Shown here: positions 15,905 through 24,526 of the stretch, one piece after another
How positions within the stretch are numbered: position 1 is the stretch's first letter
Layout of the letters: every line of letters begins with the position of its first letter
NCBI GenBank assembly: GCA_002695065.1
Contig: NZNW01000080.1
Coordinates: forward strand, 1-44,914
Reading direction: 5' to 3'
From: Salinicola sp.
Lineage (GTDB): Bacteria > Pseudomonadota > Gammaproteobacteria > Pseudomonadales > Halomonadaceae
DNA: 44,914 nucleotides
Program-made: the position numbers and the translations under genes
The notes under the pieces: generated by a model
What the model saw: only the letters and a program-made list of their open reading frames with translations
What the model was told of the DNA's origin: nothing
Database searches by the model: none

Positions 15905-15920
15905 CTGTCTATATATACAG
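15905..15920 (-). promoter_or_regulatory. LexA (SOS) box upstream of radical SAM gene
   Basis: CTGT-CTATATAT-ACAG: a perfect CTGT-N8-ACAG core with the alternating AT centre typical of gammaproteobacterial LexA sites, and TA following as in the extended consensus. It is 50 bp from the radical SAM ATG and 20 bp from the leader ORF, a position expected to cover the promoter. Confidence 0.8.
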
Positions 15921-15954
15921 TATCACTGGGAACGACGAGAGAGAAAGCTGTTTA

Positions 15955-16016
15955 AAGAGGGAAGAGGGAAGAGGGAAGAGGGAAGAGGGAAGAGGGAAGA
16001 GGGAAGAGGGAAGAGG
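15955..16016. repeat. Heptanucleotide tandem array (AGAGGGA)n
   Basis: About nine near-perfect head-to-tail copies of AGAGGGA (62 bp) between the SOS box and the btuB stop codon. Purine-only on the plus strand. Not coding. A slippage-prone microsatellite; similar heptamer arrays occur at 35.25 and 44.86 kb. Confidence 0.95.
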
Positions 16017-16058
16017 CAGCGGCGCCGGGGAGTCGGCGCCGCTGAATGCGAAAGGCAG

Positions 16059-17915
16059 TCAGAAGCTGAGCTTCACGCCAGCCTCCAGGTAGCGGTCGTC
16101 GGTGTTGTAACCGTTCGCCAGTTGGTAATCCTTGTCGAGGGCATTGGCCAATTTGGCCATCAACTCGACATCCGCTGCGACCTGCCAGGAGGTACGCAGA
16201 TCGATCACCCCGTAGCCGGCCGTGGTGGTGTCGCCGTAGGGTGACGTGAACTGCACGTCGCGACGGTCGCCTGCAGCGCGCAGGGTGGCGCCGACGGACC
16301 AGCTCGCCAGGGCGTAGTCGGCATCCAGGCGCCCGAAGAGATGGGCACGACGCTGGAGTCGTTCGCCGGTCTCGCGGTTCTCCGGGTCCTGATAGGTGAG
16401 ACTGGCGCGAAGATCGAGACCGCCATGCTCCCAGCCGCCACTCAGCTCGACGCCGCGAATCCTGGATTCGTTGACGTTATAGGGAACGAAAGTGGCTTCG
16501 TCGTAAGTGATCAGATCGTCGATCCGGCTCTCGAACGCCGTCACCCTGGCGTTCCACGCCTGCTGATCCACGGCCCAGAAGGCTTCCCATGTCTTGGACG
16601 TCTCGGCGTCCAGGTCAGGGTTGGTGCCGTAAGGGCCATAAAGATCAATCAGGTTTGGTGCCTTGAACGCGGTACCGTAGCTCAGCCCGATACGCTGGGC
16701 AGCGGTCAGGTGGTAGGCGTAGCCGACGTTGCCGGTGGTCTTGTCGCCGAAGCGCGAGTCGTCGTCGTAGCGCAGGGACCCCGTGAGCTCGTGGTCACCG
16801 TAGCGCCGCTGCATCGTGCCGTAGATGCCGTAGTTCTCCCGGCTGTCTTTCTGATAGCTCGAACCGCCGGCGTAGTCCTCGTAGTCGATTCGTTCCTCGC
16901 GGTAATCGACGCCGAGAGAGTCAACGCCATCGCGCCGCTTGAAGCGATGCTGGAGGCCGACCTCATTGCGATGCGACTCGATCGTGCTGTTGCGAACGCC
17001 ATCGTGATGCTCGTCGCGCTGCTCGTCGAAGTGACCACCGGTGAGGATCATGTCCCAGTCGGTATCGAGCGAGACATCGAGTTGCGCACCGAAGGTCTGG
17101 AGATAACCTTCGCTTCTGCAGTCTGCTGAAGCCGGGAAAGAGCAGCTGTCGTAGTCGGCATCGAAGTCTTCGCGCATCGCGCTCAGGTTCAGGTCGACAC
17201 GATCGTTGAAGCGGTGGGCCAGACCCAGCTGTCCGCCCGCGCGGCGAAAGCCGTCGCGCTCCCCGCTGGTGTCGGAAGCGGTGGCGTTGAAGCCGTCGCT
17301 GTCGCGATGGAAGAGCGTCGCGTTGAGACGCGTGTCGGCGTCTCCGGTGGAGACGTAGGCACTCTGCTTGGCAGTGCCATGTTCGCCAGCCCTGAGGTCG
17401 AGAGAGCCATGCGTGCCGTCGCCGCCGTTTCGAGTGAAGACCTGGATCACGCCGCCGATGGCGTCCGAGCCGTAGGTTGCAGCACGCGGGCCGCGCACGA
17501 TCTCAATACGCTCGATCGCCTCGACCGGCAAGAACTCCAGGCTGGCGCCGCCGCTGGCCGCCGAGGCCACTCGCACGCCATCCACGAGCACCAGCGTGTG
17601 ATCGGACTCGCTGCCACGCATGAACAGCGTCGTCAGTCCGCCTGGCGTTCCGGTCTGCACGACCTCGATGCCGGCGCGGTTCTGCAGCAGCTCGACCACG
17701 CTATCCGCCTGGCTGCACTCGATCTCGGCACGATCGATGATGGTGGTGCTGGCCAAGACGTCCGTCTGCGACTGCGGCAGGCGGTTGGCGGTGACCTGGA
17801 CGTCGTCGAGCTGCTGTTGTCGTTGAGCCGGCGCCTGCTGGGCGTGGGCGGACAGCGCGGTCATGGCGACCGCGAGCGCGACACCCGAGGCGACGGCGTT
17901 CTTGTTGTAACGCAT
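16059..17915 (-). CDS. btuB: TonB-dependent vitamin B12 receptor BtuB
   Basis: 618-residue outer-membrane receptor. Signal peptide (SGVALAVAMTALSAHA-QQ); TonB-box/plug start DDVQVTANRLPQSQ; plug domain with LQNRAGIEVVQTGTPGG, FMRGSESDHTLVLVDGVRV and IEIVRGPRAATYGSDAIGG, all characteristic of BtuB; 22-strand barrel ending in the canonical C-terminal strand YLEAGVKLSF with terminal Phe. Length equals E. coli BtuB (about 600). ATG 17915 has GGGGAT upstream; a start 30 bp earlier is less likely. Preceded by a cobalamin riboswitch, so it should be repressed when adenosylcobalamin is plentiful. Works with the BtuF-like protein and CobO some 10 kb away. Confidence 0.95.
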   Translation of the reverse strand: MRYNKNAVASGVALAVAMTALSAHAQQAPAQRQQQLDDVQVTANRLPQSQTDVLASTTIIDRAEIECSQADSVVELLQNRAGIEVVQTGTPGGLTTLFMRGSESDHTLVLVDGVRVASAASGGASLEFLPVEAIERIEIVRGPRAATYGSDAIGGVIQVFTRNGGDGTHGSLDLRAGEHGTAKQSAYVSTGDADTRLNATLFHRDSDGFNATASDTSGERDGFRRAGGQLGLAHRFNDRVDLNLSAMREDFDADYDSCSFPASADCRSEGYLQTFGAQLDVSLDTDWDMILTGGHFDEQRDEHHDGVRNSTIESHRNEVGLQHRFKRRDGVDSLGVDYREERIDYEDYAGGSSYQKDSRENYGIYGTMQRRYGDHELTGSLRYDDDSRFGDKTTGNVGYAYHLTAAQRIGLSYGTAFKAPNLIDLYGPYGTNPDLDAETSKTWEAFWAVDQQAWNARVTAFESRIDDLITYDEATFVPYNVNESRIRGVELSGGWEHGGLDLRASLTYQDPENRETGERLQRRAHLFGRLDADYALASWSVGATLRAAGDRRDVQFTSPYGDTTTAGYGVIDLRTSWQVAADVELMAKLANALDKDYQLANGYNTDDRYLEAGVKLSF

Positions 17916-18097
17916 GTGATGTGATCCCCAACTGCGTGGCGTCACCGAGCACCGCCGTGACTTGGACGGTGGGATGGCGTTGAATCCTGACCAAGACGCA
18001 ATGGGAGGACGGACGTGACGAGACCCGCCACAGGCGTCGGTTCGCTCGGGCAGGCAGGGTCGCCACTGGATGAGCCCTCCGCATCAACCAGTGAAGA
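17916..18097 (-). promoter_or_regulatory. btuB 5' leader between riboswitch aptamer and start codon
   Basis: 182 nt of untranslated leader. It contains the CACTGG/CCAGTG hairpin near 18060-18095 and further GC-rich inverted segments that could form the expression platform. No T-run suggests translational rather than intrinsic-terminator control (inference). No other gene was seen here. Confidence 0.5.
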
Positions 18098-18325
18098 GAA
18101 ACGCGCCGGTCTCCGGACTCTCGCGCGACGACCCTCGGGTCATCCGACACACACGCCTTCCCACGATTCCGGACGTTCCCTTGAAGCGGATTCTTTCGAA
18201 TCGATATCCGGTGGATCACAGTGGCTGGATGGCCTGGCGGCGCATCCTGGTGGTGTCTGACGCAACTACCGTTGCGGGGGCAGTGCGGGGTTCTCACCCG
18301 CTTCCCGTGCACACGTCTCTCGACG
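18098..18325 (-). ncRNA. Adenosylcobalamin riboswitch of btuB
   Basis: On the minus strand the conserved core is present: GGGAAGCGGGTGAGAA near the 5' end, then GCCCCCGCAAC (plus-strand 18271-18281), a middle GGGAAGG and GGATGACCCGAGG, and the B12 box GAGTCCGGAGACCGGC (18105-18120). After it comes a hairpin CACTGG...CCAGTG that may be the regulatory loop partner. It ends about 180 nt before the btuB ATG. Edges are approximate. Confidence 0.92.
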
Positions 18326-18331
18326 GGCCGG

Positions 18332-18360
18332 ATTGTCGCAGCTTCCTCCCCACAAGTGAA
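18332..18360 (-). promoter_or_regulatory. Likely sigma-70 promoter of btuB leader
   Basis: TTCACT (-35, 18355-18360) and GACAAT (-10, 18332-18337) with a 17-bp spacer; predicted transcription start near 18325, exactly at the 5' edge of the riboswitch. Confidence 0.55.
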
Positions 18361-18426
18361 TTCAGGATCGGCATGCTGGCCGATGACATCCCGGGGGAGA
18401 CGGGCGCAGCGGCCCGGGGCGAATCG

Positions 18427-19281
18427 CTACGGTGTCGGCGAGTCGGGTTCCTGGAGTACCAGTTCCACCCGGCGGTTGCTGGCGCGCCCGGCGGGGGTGT
18501 GGTTGCTGGCCAGGGGGTGGGTCGAGGCGTAGCCGATCGCCCGCAGCCGGTCGCCGTCGATCCCGGCCAGCCGCAGCACGCGTACCACCGCCGAGGCCCG
18601 CGCCGCCGACAGCTCCCAGTTGGAGGGGAAGCGCGATGTCGAGATCGGTACGCTGTCGGTATGGCCTTCGACCGAGATGGTGCCCTTGAATGCCTGAAGT
18701 GTCGGGATCAGTCGTTCGACCAGCTGTCGACCGTTGTCGCTCAGCCCCACGGCGCTGCTGTCGAAGAGCAGGTGATCCTGGATCCGCAGGTTGAATCCAT
18801 GGGGGATCGCGGTTATCTCGACGCCGTCGATCTGTGGTAGCGCGGCGGCGGGCGTGGGATCGGGCAGGTCGAACAACGGCACGCTGAACACCATCGGGAC
18901 CGTGGCCACCCTCTTCTCGGGAGCGGCGGCCGGGCCGGGCGAATAGAAGCCGGCATCGCTGGCCAGCGGCGCAGGCGCGAGCTGTCGCGGTGGGCGATAG
19001 AATTCACCGACGGTCGCCGCCGGGAGAGGGGCGGGCGGTCTTGTCGCGGGAATCTGTAGCGGCAGGGCCGTGACCGCGGGCGTTTCGAGGTCGCGATCGA
19101 CGAGCTGGCCGCCGTAGAGCGCCAGCATCAGCACGAAGAACGTGATCAGCAGCATGAGCATGTCGAGGTAGCTCATCAGCCAGGAATCGCTCTCGCTGCT
19201 GCGTCCGGCGTCGTCGAAGGGGCCGTCGTCGAACAGCAGGTCGGAGAAGGGGCCGCCGGGGGAGATCGCGGCCAGGCTCAT
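18427..19281 (-). CDS. motB: MotB/PomB-like stator subunit with OmpA domain
   Basis: 284 residues. N-terminal cytoplasmic tail, then one TM helix (about 34-58: SWLMSYLDMLMLLITFFVLM) with the buried Asp40 equivalent to the ion-carrying Asp32 of E. coli MotB. A proline-rich linker spans about 65-150. The C-terminal OmpA-like peptidoglycan-binding domain (about 155-280) has VEGHTDSVPI, NWELSAARASAVVRVL and ASNRRVEL. Start overlaps the motA stop by 4 bp. Forms the flagellar (or other) ion-driven stator with the adjacent MotA. The N-terminal tail is longer than in E. coli MotB (Asp is at 40, not 32), and the proline-rich linker is extended. Confidence 0.9.
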   Translation of the reverse strand: MSLAAISPGGPFSDLLFDDGPFDDAGRSSESDSWLMSYLDMLMLLITFFVLMLALYGGQLVDRDLETPAVTALPLQIPATRPPAPLPAATVGEFYRPPRQLAPAPLASDAGFYSPGPAAAPEKRVATVPMVFSVPLFDLPDPTPAAALPQIDGVEITAIPHGFNLRIQDHLLFDSSAVGLSDNGRQLVERLIPTLQAFKGTISVEGHTDSVPISTSRFPSNWELSAARASAVVRVLRLAGIDGDRLRAIGYASTHPLASNHTPAGRASNRRVELVLQEPDSPTP

Positions 19282-20096
19282 GCGGATTCGGCCGCGGCGT
19301 CGGCGGGCTGCGGGCGTCGCACATCGCGCATCTCGTCGCGGTGTTCGGCGCGGTAGGTGTTCAGCGCCTCCTCGATGAAAGCCGGCAGGCGACGCTTGCT
19401 GACCATCATGATTCCCTCGAGCAGCAGCGTCATGGCCATCAGCCGGGCCTCGGTGCGGCGTTCGAGCTTGACCGCGACCGGCTTGAACAGCAGGTTGGCC
19501 AGCAGAATGCCGTAGAAGGTCGACATCAGTGCCACCGCCAGACGCGGGCCGATCACCGCCAGGTCGCCGGCCTGGATCACCTCGAGCATGTTGATCAGCC
19601 CGACCAGCGTGCCCAGCATCCCGAACGCCGGCGCGTAGACCGCCATGGTGCGCAGGATCTGTGCCTCGGTGCGCTCCTTGGCCTTCACCCGCACCATGCG
19701 CCAGCGCAGCATTTCACGGATCTCCTCCTCGCGGGTATTGGCGATCACCATCTGTATGCCGGTACGCAGGAAGGGATTGGTCGTGCTTTCCAGCGCGCCT
19801 TCGATGGCGCGGATATTGCCACGGCTCCAGTGGCGCGACATTTCGATCAACTGCTCGAGATCGCTCTCCAGCTCGCTGGCCTGGGGCTCGCGTCGGAACA
19901 CCACCGCGATCTGGCGGCACAGCCGCTGCATCTCCCGCAGCGGGTAGCTGATGAAGCTGGCCGCCAGCGTGCCGGTGAGCACGATCGCCAGCCCCGGCAG
20001 GTTGAAGAAGCTGCTTGGGGCCTGGGCGGTGAACAGCACGACGGTCGCCAGTAGCAGAGCACTGGCGATGATGCCGATGAGCGTGGATGGGTTCAT
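19278..20096 (-). CDS. motA: MotA/PomA-like stator subunit
   Basis: 272-residue inner-membrane protein of the MotA/TolQ/ExbB proton-channel superfamily. Four TM segments: about 4-24, 30-50, 148-170 and 185-205. The pore signatures YAPAFGMLGTLVGLINML and GPRLAVALMSTFYGILLANLLF resemble PomA of Na+-driven motors more than E. coli MotA. The cytoplasmic loop (residues 55-145) carries the charged residues that contact the rotor. ATG 20096. Co-transcribed with motB. No flagellar or chemotaxis genes are nearby, so this may be an accessory stator. Confidence 0.92.
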   Translation of the reverse strand: MNPSTLIGIIASALLLATVVLFTAQAPSSFFNLPGLAIVLTGTLAASFISYPLREMQRLCRQIAVVFRREPQASELESDLEQLIEMSRHWSRGNIRAIEGALESTTNPFLRTGIQMVIANTREEEIREMLRWRMVRVKAKERTEAQILRTMAVYAPAFGMLGTLVGLINMLEVIQAGDLAVIGPRLAVALMSTFYGILLANLLFKPVAVKLERRTEARLMAMTLLLEGIMMVSKRRLPAFIEEALNTYRAEHRDEMRDVRRPQPADAAAESA

Positions 20097-20180
20097 GAAC
20101 GGCTCGCGACCTGGAAAACGGGCATGGTGCCCATCTTATGCGCGATGAGGCGCGGCCAAAGGCCCTAATTGGCGGGTGTA

Positions 20181-20981
20181 TCAGGCGCTTTTTGTATTCG
20201 ACGCGCGTGCGGCGGCCCCTTCCGCGTGGAAGACGAAACGCGTGGGATCGTCACTGATCACGCCGTCGACACCCCAGTCCCAGAGCTTCTCGAAGGTGAC
20301 CGGGTCGTTGGCGGTGTAGCAGAACAGCTTGATCTCCTCGTCGGCGATCTCCTGGGCCCGCTTGATCTTCAGCTTGCGCCAGTCCAGATGCAGGCTGTAA
20401 GCGGAAAGCCGCTCGGTCTCCAGCCACCAGCGCTTGGGGGCCTTGTCGTCGAGCACCCCGAGGCGCAGGCGGTCGGGATCGGATTCCAGTGCCCGCGCCG
20501 CCGTCAGGGCGTGGCGATCGAACGAGGAGACGATCAGCTTCTCCGCCGGCAGCGCTTCCAGGGTCGGTGGCAGGGCGGCCTGCACCAGTTCGATGGCATT
20601 ACGGCCGCGGCAAACCTTGAGTTCCAGATTGAGGCCCATGTCGAGTCGCTTGATCAATGCCAGCATCGCTTCCAGGGTCGCCATGGCCTCGCCCCGATAC
20701 TGCGCGCCGAACCAGCTGCCGGCATCCAGCTTGGCGGCACTCTCGGCATCCAGCTTCACCAGCTTGCCACGGCCATTGGAACAGCGCTTGAGACCGGCGT
20801 CGTGCCAGATCACGGGGGTACCGTCGCCAAGCAGCTGAACGTCCAGCTCGACCCACTGGCAGCCGGCGTCGTGCGCGGCCTGAACCGCTGCCAGGGTATT
20901 CTCGGGGGCGCGTGCGGACAGGCCGCGATGCGCGATGTAACGGGGGGCGTCGCTGGCTGGCGCGGTCACACTCTGAGTCAT
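20181..20981 (-). CDS. ugpQ: Glycerophosphodiester phosphodiesterase
   Basis: 266-residue cytosolic GDPD TIM-barrel enzyme. It has the signature IAHRGLSARAPENTLAA with the catalytic His-Arg pair, WVELDVQLLGDGTPVIWHD with metal-binding Glu/Asp and catalytic His, LNLELKV, and the C-terminal GVDGVISDDP. Cleaves glycerophosphodiesters to glycerol-3-phosphate and an alcohol, recycling phospholipid head groups; choline release would feed betaine synthesis via BetA (inference). No signal peptide in the chosen form. ATG 20981 has GGAGACC upstream; a start at 21038 adds a non-conserved tail. It lies 84 bp upstream of motA on the same strand. Confidence 0.93.
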   Translation of the reverse strand: MTQSVTAPASDAPRYIAHRGLSARAPENTLAAVQAAHDAGCQWVELDVQLLGDGTPVIWHDAGLKRCSNGRGKLVKLDAESAAKLDAGSWFGAQYRGEAMATLEAMLALIKRLDMGLNLELKVCRGRNAIELVQAALPPTLEALPAEKLIVSSFDRHALTAARALESDPDRLRLGVLDDKAPKRWWLETERLSAYSLHLDWRKLKIKRAQEIADEEIKLFCYTANDPVTFEKLWDWGVDGVISDDPTRFVFHAEGAAARASNTKSA

Positions 20982-21409
20982 TGCGTCGAGGTCTCCGGCG
21001 ACTACCGTCTGCGGCACTCGCCAACAATCCATGTTCAAGTGATAGAGAGCTCCCCTGTCGCGGCGCTGAGCATCGAAGCGCTACGGGTCACACCGGGGAA
21101 ATGCAGGCGCGGCCATGGGACGCCGTGCCAAGGGTTGACCTTCGGCTACGCGGGGGCCGTCGTCAAGCTGAACCGTCGGAATGAGGACCGCAAACGTTCA
21201 AGCGTCCCAATGCCGGGGCTCAGGCGTGAAAACTAGCTCATGGAGATGACGATTGCGTGATCCCGTCACCGTTTGTCATATGAGAATGGTTATTGTTATT
21301 TTGTGCGTTTGCATATTGTTTGCAATAATGCGCCGCCATCCCCCGCGGCGAGTTGGCGCGGGGCGAGGGTTGAAAAAATAACGACGAGAAAATCGGCGAG
21401 AGGCGGATC
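20982..21409. promoter_or_regulatory. 428-bp divergent intergenic region before siderophore operon
   Basis: Contains the ugpQ promoter side and the siderophore-receptor promoter. Apart from the Fur-like site at 21280-21302 and an imperfect dyad GCATATTG / CAATAATGC at 21311-21331, I see nothing. The AT-rich block 21270-21335 stands out from the GC-rich surroundings. No supported ORF. Confidence 0.5.
21280..21302 (+). promoter_or_regulatory. Fur box of siderophore uptake operon
   Basis: The reverse strand reads AATAACAATAACCATTCTCA, close to the Fur consensus GATAATGATAATCATTATC (three NATAAC/T repeats plus the inverted half). It is about 110 bp upstream of the receptor ATG in an AT-rich patch, as expected for an iron-repressed promoter. 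Confidence 0.7.
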
Positions 21410-23572
21410 ATGCGGATGAACGGCGAGAGGGTATTACTGGGAACGTTGCTGATATCGGCGGGGTGGGGCGCGGCGGCGCAGGTCTTGGCGGCCGATGCCG
21501 CCTCCACCGCGGCGGACGTCTCGAACGAAACGATGGTCATCACGGCGACGCGCTCCGGTGCGGAGCGACAGGACTCGCCGCAGGTGATTCGCGTGATCAC
21601 GCGCGAGGAGCTCGAACAGCAGCAGCGGATCACCTCTGACTCGTCGGAGATGCTCAGCAATCTGCTGCCGGACTATTCGCCCCCGCGCCAGAAGATGAGC
21701 GGCAGTGGCGAGACGCTGCGCGGGCGGGCGCCGCTGGTCATGATCGACGGCATCCCACAGTCCAATCCGTTGCGCCCCACCGGGCGCGAGCTGCACACCA
21801 TCGACTTCTCGATGATCGATCACATCGAGGTCATCAAGGGGGCGAACGCCACCAATGGCCTGGGCGCTGCCGGTGGCGTCATCAACCTGATCACCAAGCG
21901 ACCCGAGCCGGGTTCGTTCAATCAGCACTTCGAAGCCGAGGTGACCACGCCGACGTCGGAGCTGAACGGGGACACCACCAGCTATCGCACCAACTACGGC
22001 GTCAGTGGCAACAAGGACGCCCTCGACTATCTCTTCTCGCTGAGCTACGAGGATCAGGGGCGCTACGTGGATGGGGATGGCGATCCCATCGGCGTCGACA
22101 ATACCCAGGGCGATCTGATGGATTCCGACGCCTACGACGTGTTCGGCAAGGTCGCCTACTGGTTCGACGATGACCGCCGGCTGCAGCTCAGCGTCAATCA
22201 CTATCGTCTCGAGGGGCAGAACCACTACGTCAGCGTCCCGGGCGATCGTGAAAACGGGGTGCCCACCACCTCGAAGCGTGACGAGCCGGAAGGGTCTGCG
22301 CCCTACAACAGGGTCTGGACCACCGGCGTTACCTGGGACGACTACGATCTGGCCGGCATGCACCTGAACGTGCTGGCGTTCTACCAGGACTACGAATCGC
22401 TGTTCGGGGCCACCAATTCCGGGTCGTTCCAGGATCCGAGCATCGCGCCGGTAGGCACGCTCTACGACCAGACCATGGCGGAGACGCAGAAGTACGGGCT
22501 CAAGACGTCGCTGACCAAGGATGGACTGTGGGACGACCGCATCAAGCTGACGCTGGGCCTCGACGTGATGCGCGACGAGACAGAGCAGTCCCTGTGGAGC
22601 ACGGATCGAACCTACGTGCCCGAGATCCGGTACACCGATATCTCACCGTTCGTGCAGGTGGACTTCAGCCCGATCGAGTCGGTGACCCTCTCGGCCGGCG
22701 CGCGCCATGAGTATGCCAAGCTCGATATCGACAGTTACCGGACGGTAGCCGCCAACGGCGGGATCGATGTCGAGGGCGGCTCGCCCGACTTCGAGGAGAC
22801 GCTCTACAACGCCGGTGTGGTGTGGCGCCCCATCGACAACTAGAGCCTGTTCACCAACTATTCGGAAGGGTTTTCGATCCCCGACGTCGGCCGCGTGCTG
22901 CGTGGCATCAATACGCCGGGTCAATCGGTCGACAGCTTCGAGAATCTGCGCCCCATCGTCACGGACAACATCGAAACCGGTGTGCGCTACGACGATGGTC
23001 GTCTGAACGCCGAATTGTCGTACTACGTTTCATCGTCCGACTTCGGCACGCGCCTGACGACACGGGACGACGCCTTCGTGATGCAACGCGAAGAGACCGA
23101 AATCGAGGGCATCGAAGCTTCCGTCGGCTACGAGTTCACCGACAGGCACTCGGGAAGAGTGGCCTACTCCCATACCCGGGGACGCTACGACAGCGACGAC
23201 AACGGCACGCTCGATTCCAGACTCAATGGCCTCAACGTCGCCCCAGACCGTTTGATCGCGAGCTGGTCCGCGCGATGGTCGCCGAAATGGACCTCGTTCC
23301 TGCAGGTCAACCACGCTTTCGACAAGAGCTTCGACGATAGCGCCAATGGCTGGGATACCGACTTCGACGGTTACACGCTGGTCGATGCCGCCGTCGGTTA
23401 CCAGTTGCCGGTGGGCGAACTGAACGTCGGCATCGCCAATCTGTTCGACAAGCAGTACATCACCTATTACTCCCAGAGTGCGCTCGACAGCCCCAGTTCG
23501 GATTACATGAACGACCGTTATTTCGCCGGTCGCGGACGGACGCTCTCCGTGGGCTACAGTGTCGACTTCTAA
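21410..23572 (+). pseudogene. TonB-dependent ferric siderophore receptor with in-frame amber stop
   Basis: One reading frame of 720 codons interrupted only by TAG at 22841-22843 (codon 478); sequence continues in the same frame with no indel. Signal peptide, TonB-box region ETMVITATRSGAERQ, plug with ETLRGRAPLVMIDGIPQ and IEVIKGANATNGLGAAGG (resembling IutA-type receptors), barrel, and a terminal strand LSVGYSVDF. The codon before SLFTNYSEGFSIP is a conserved-looking position where Trp is common, so TGG to TAG is the simplest origin (inference). ATG 21410 has GAGAGG upstream. First gene of the siderophore operon. The upstream 477-residue product lacks the last third of the barrel and should not assemble unless the stop is read through or is a sequencing error. 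Confidence 0.85.
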
Positions 23573-23623
23573 ATGGCGCGGCAAGCGACCTGGTCCTGGG
23601 GATCGGTGGCAGGCAAGGGCCCA

Positions 23624-24526
23624 ATGACGCGACGCGAACTATTGGTCATGGCGCTGGCCCTGGGGGCGGCGCCCGGTGTGGCATTCGCCGCTGGCGACAA
23701 GCACGACGCTTCCTCGCCACGCATCGTGACGCTATTCCAGGGCGCTACCGATACCGCGGTGGCGCTTGGCGTGACGCCGGTCGGGGTGGTGGAGTCGTGG
23801 CAGGACAAGCCGATCTATCCCTATCTGCGGGCGGCACTGTCCGGCGTCACGCTGGTAGGGCTCGAGACTCAGCCCAGTCTCGAGGACATTGCGCTGCTGG
23901 CTCCCGATCTGATCGTCGCTTCGCGGTTCCGGCACCAGCGCATCGAACCGCTGCTGTCGGCGTTGGCGCCGGTGCTGATGCTCGACGATATCTACCGGTA
24001 CCGTCGCACGCTCGACGCCATGGCACGGGCGCTGCAGCGGGAGCCGCGAGCGGCGGTGCTGTCGAGTACGCTGACGCGGCGCTTGGCGCTGCTGCGGCGA
24101 CGGCTGGAGCGTCGCTTCGGCGATCGCTGGCCGCTGACGGTGTCGTTGCTCGACGTTCGCGCCGGCGAGATTCGCAGCTATCTGGCGGCGAGCTTCGGCG
24201 GGTCGCTCCTGTCCGAACTCGGCTTCCAGTGGGACCGGGTTTCGGGAGCGTCATCTGGCGTGATGCTGCAGTTAGGTGGCGTCGAGAGCCTGCCGGCGAT
24301 CGACGCCGATGTCTTTTTCGTGTTGCGTCGTCGCGGCCAGTCCGCCGAGGCCCACTATCGACGCTTGAGCGAGCATCCGCTATGGCAGCGTCTGTCGGCG
24401 GTGCGCCACGGGCGTGTCTGGGAGGTCGATCCGGTTGCCTGGAGCCTGTCCGGCGGAATTCTGGGTGTTTTCGCCATTCTCGACGATCTGGACGCCTGGC
24501 TGGCGTCCGCAGGGGAGAGCTCGTGA
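23624..24526 (+). CDS. Ferric siderophore ABC transporter substrate-binding protein (FhuD/FecB-like)
   Basis: 300-residue periplasmic binding protein of the cluster A-II (FhuD/BtuF) fold. N-terminus MTRRELLVMALALGAAPGVAFA is a signal peptide with twin arginines, so Sec or Tat export is possible. Body: RIVTLFQGATDTAVALGVTP, LEDIALLAPDLIVASRF, LLSELGFQWDRV, and a C-terminal WSLSGGILGVFAILDDL. ATG 23624 has AAGGGC upstream; another in-frame ATG at 23573 directly follows the receptor stop and would add 17 residues. The stop overlaps the next gene (GTGA). Delivers ferric siderophore to the two downstream permeases; the ligand type is not readable, though FhuF suggests hydroxamate or citrate-type. 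Confidence 0.88.
   Translation: MTRRELLVMALALGAAPGVAFAAGDKHDASSPRIVTLFQGATDTAVALGVTPVGVVESWQDKPIYPYLRAALSGVTLVGLETQPSLEDIALLAPDLIVASRFRHQRIEPLLSALAPVLMLDDIYRYRRTLDAMARALQREPRAAVLSSTLTRRLALLRRRLERRFGDRWPLTVSLLDVRAGEIRSYLAASFGGSLLSELGFQWDRVSGASSGVMLQLGGVESLPAIDADVFFVLRRRGQSAEAHYRRLSEHPLWQRLSAVRHGRVWEVDPVAWSLSGGILGVFAILDDLDAWLASAGESS

Noticed and set aside
15955..16016. Coding repeat (EEGRGKR-type peptide)
   Set aside because: The frame is just the translation of a heptamer microsatellite in an intergenic gap; no start, ribosome site or conservation signal.
18361..18426. Intrinsic terminator between motB and the btuB promoter
   Set aside because: Several GC-rich inverted stretches, but no stem with a T-run on the minus strand.
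23624..24526. BtuF for the siderophore-operon binding protein
   Set aside because: Same fold, but the BtuF SDYPP motif is missing and its neighbours are a siderophore receptor and FhuF; assigned to the FhuD/FecB side.
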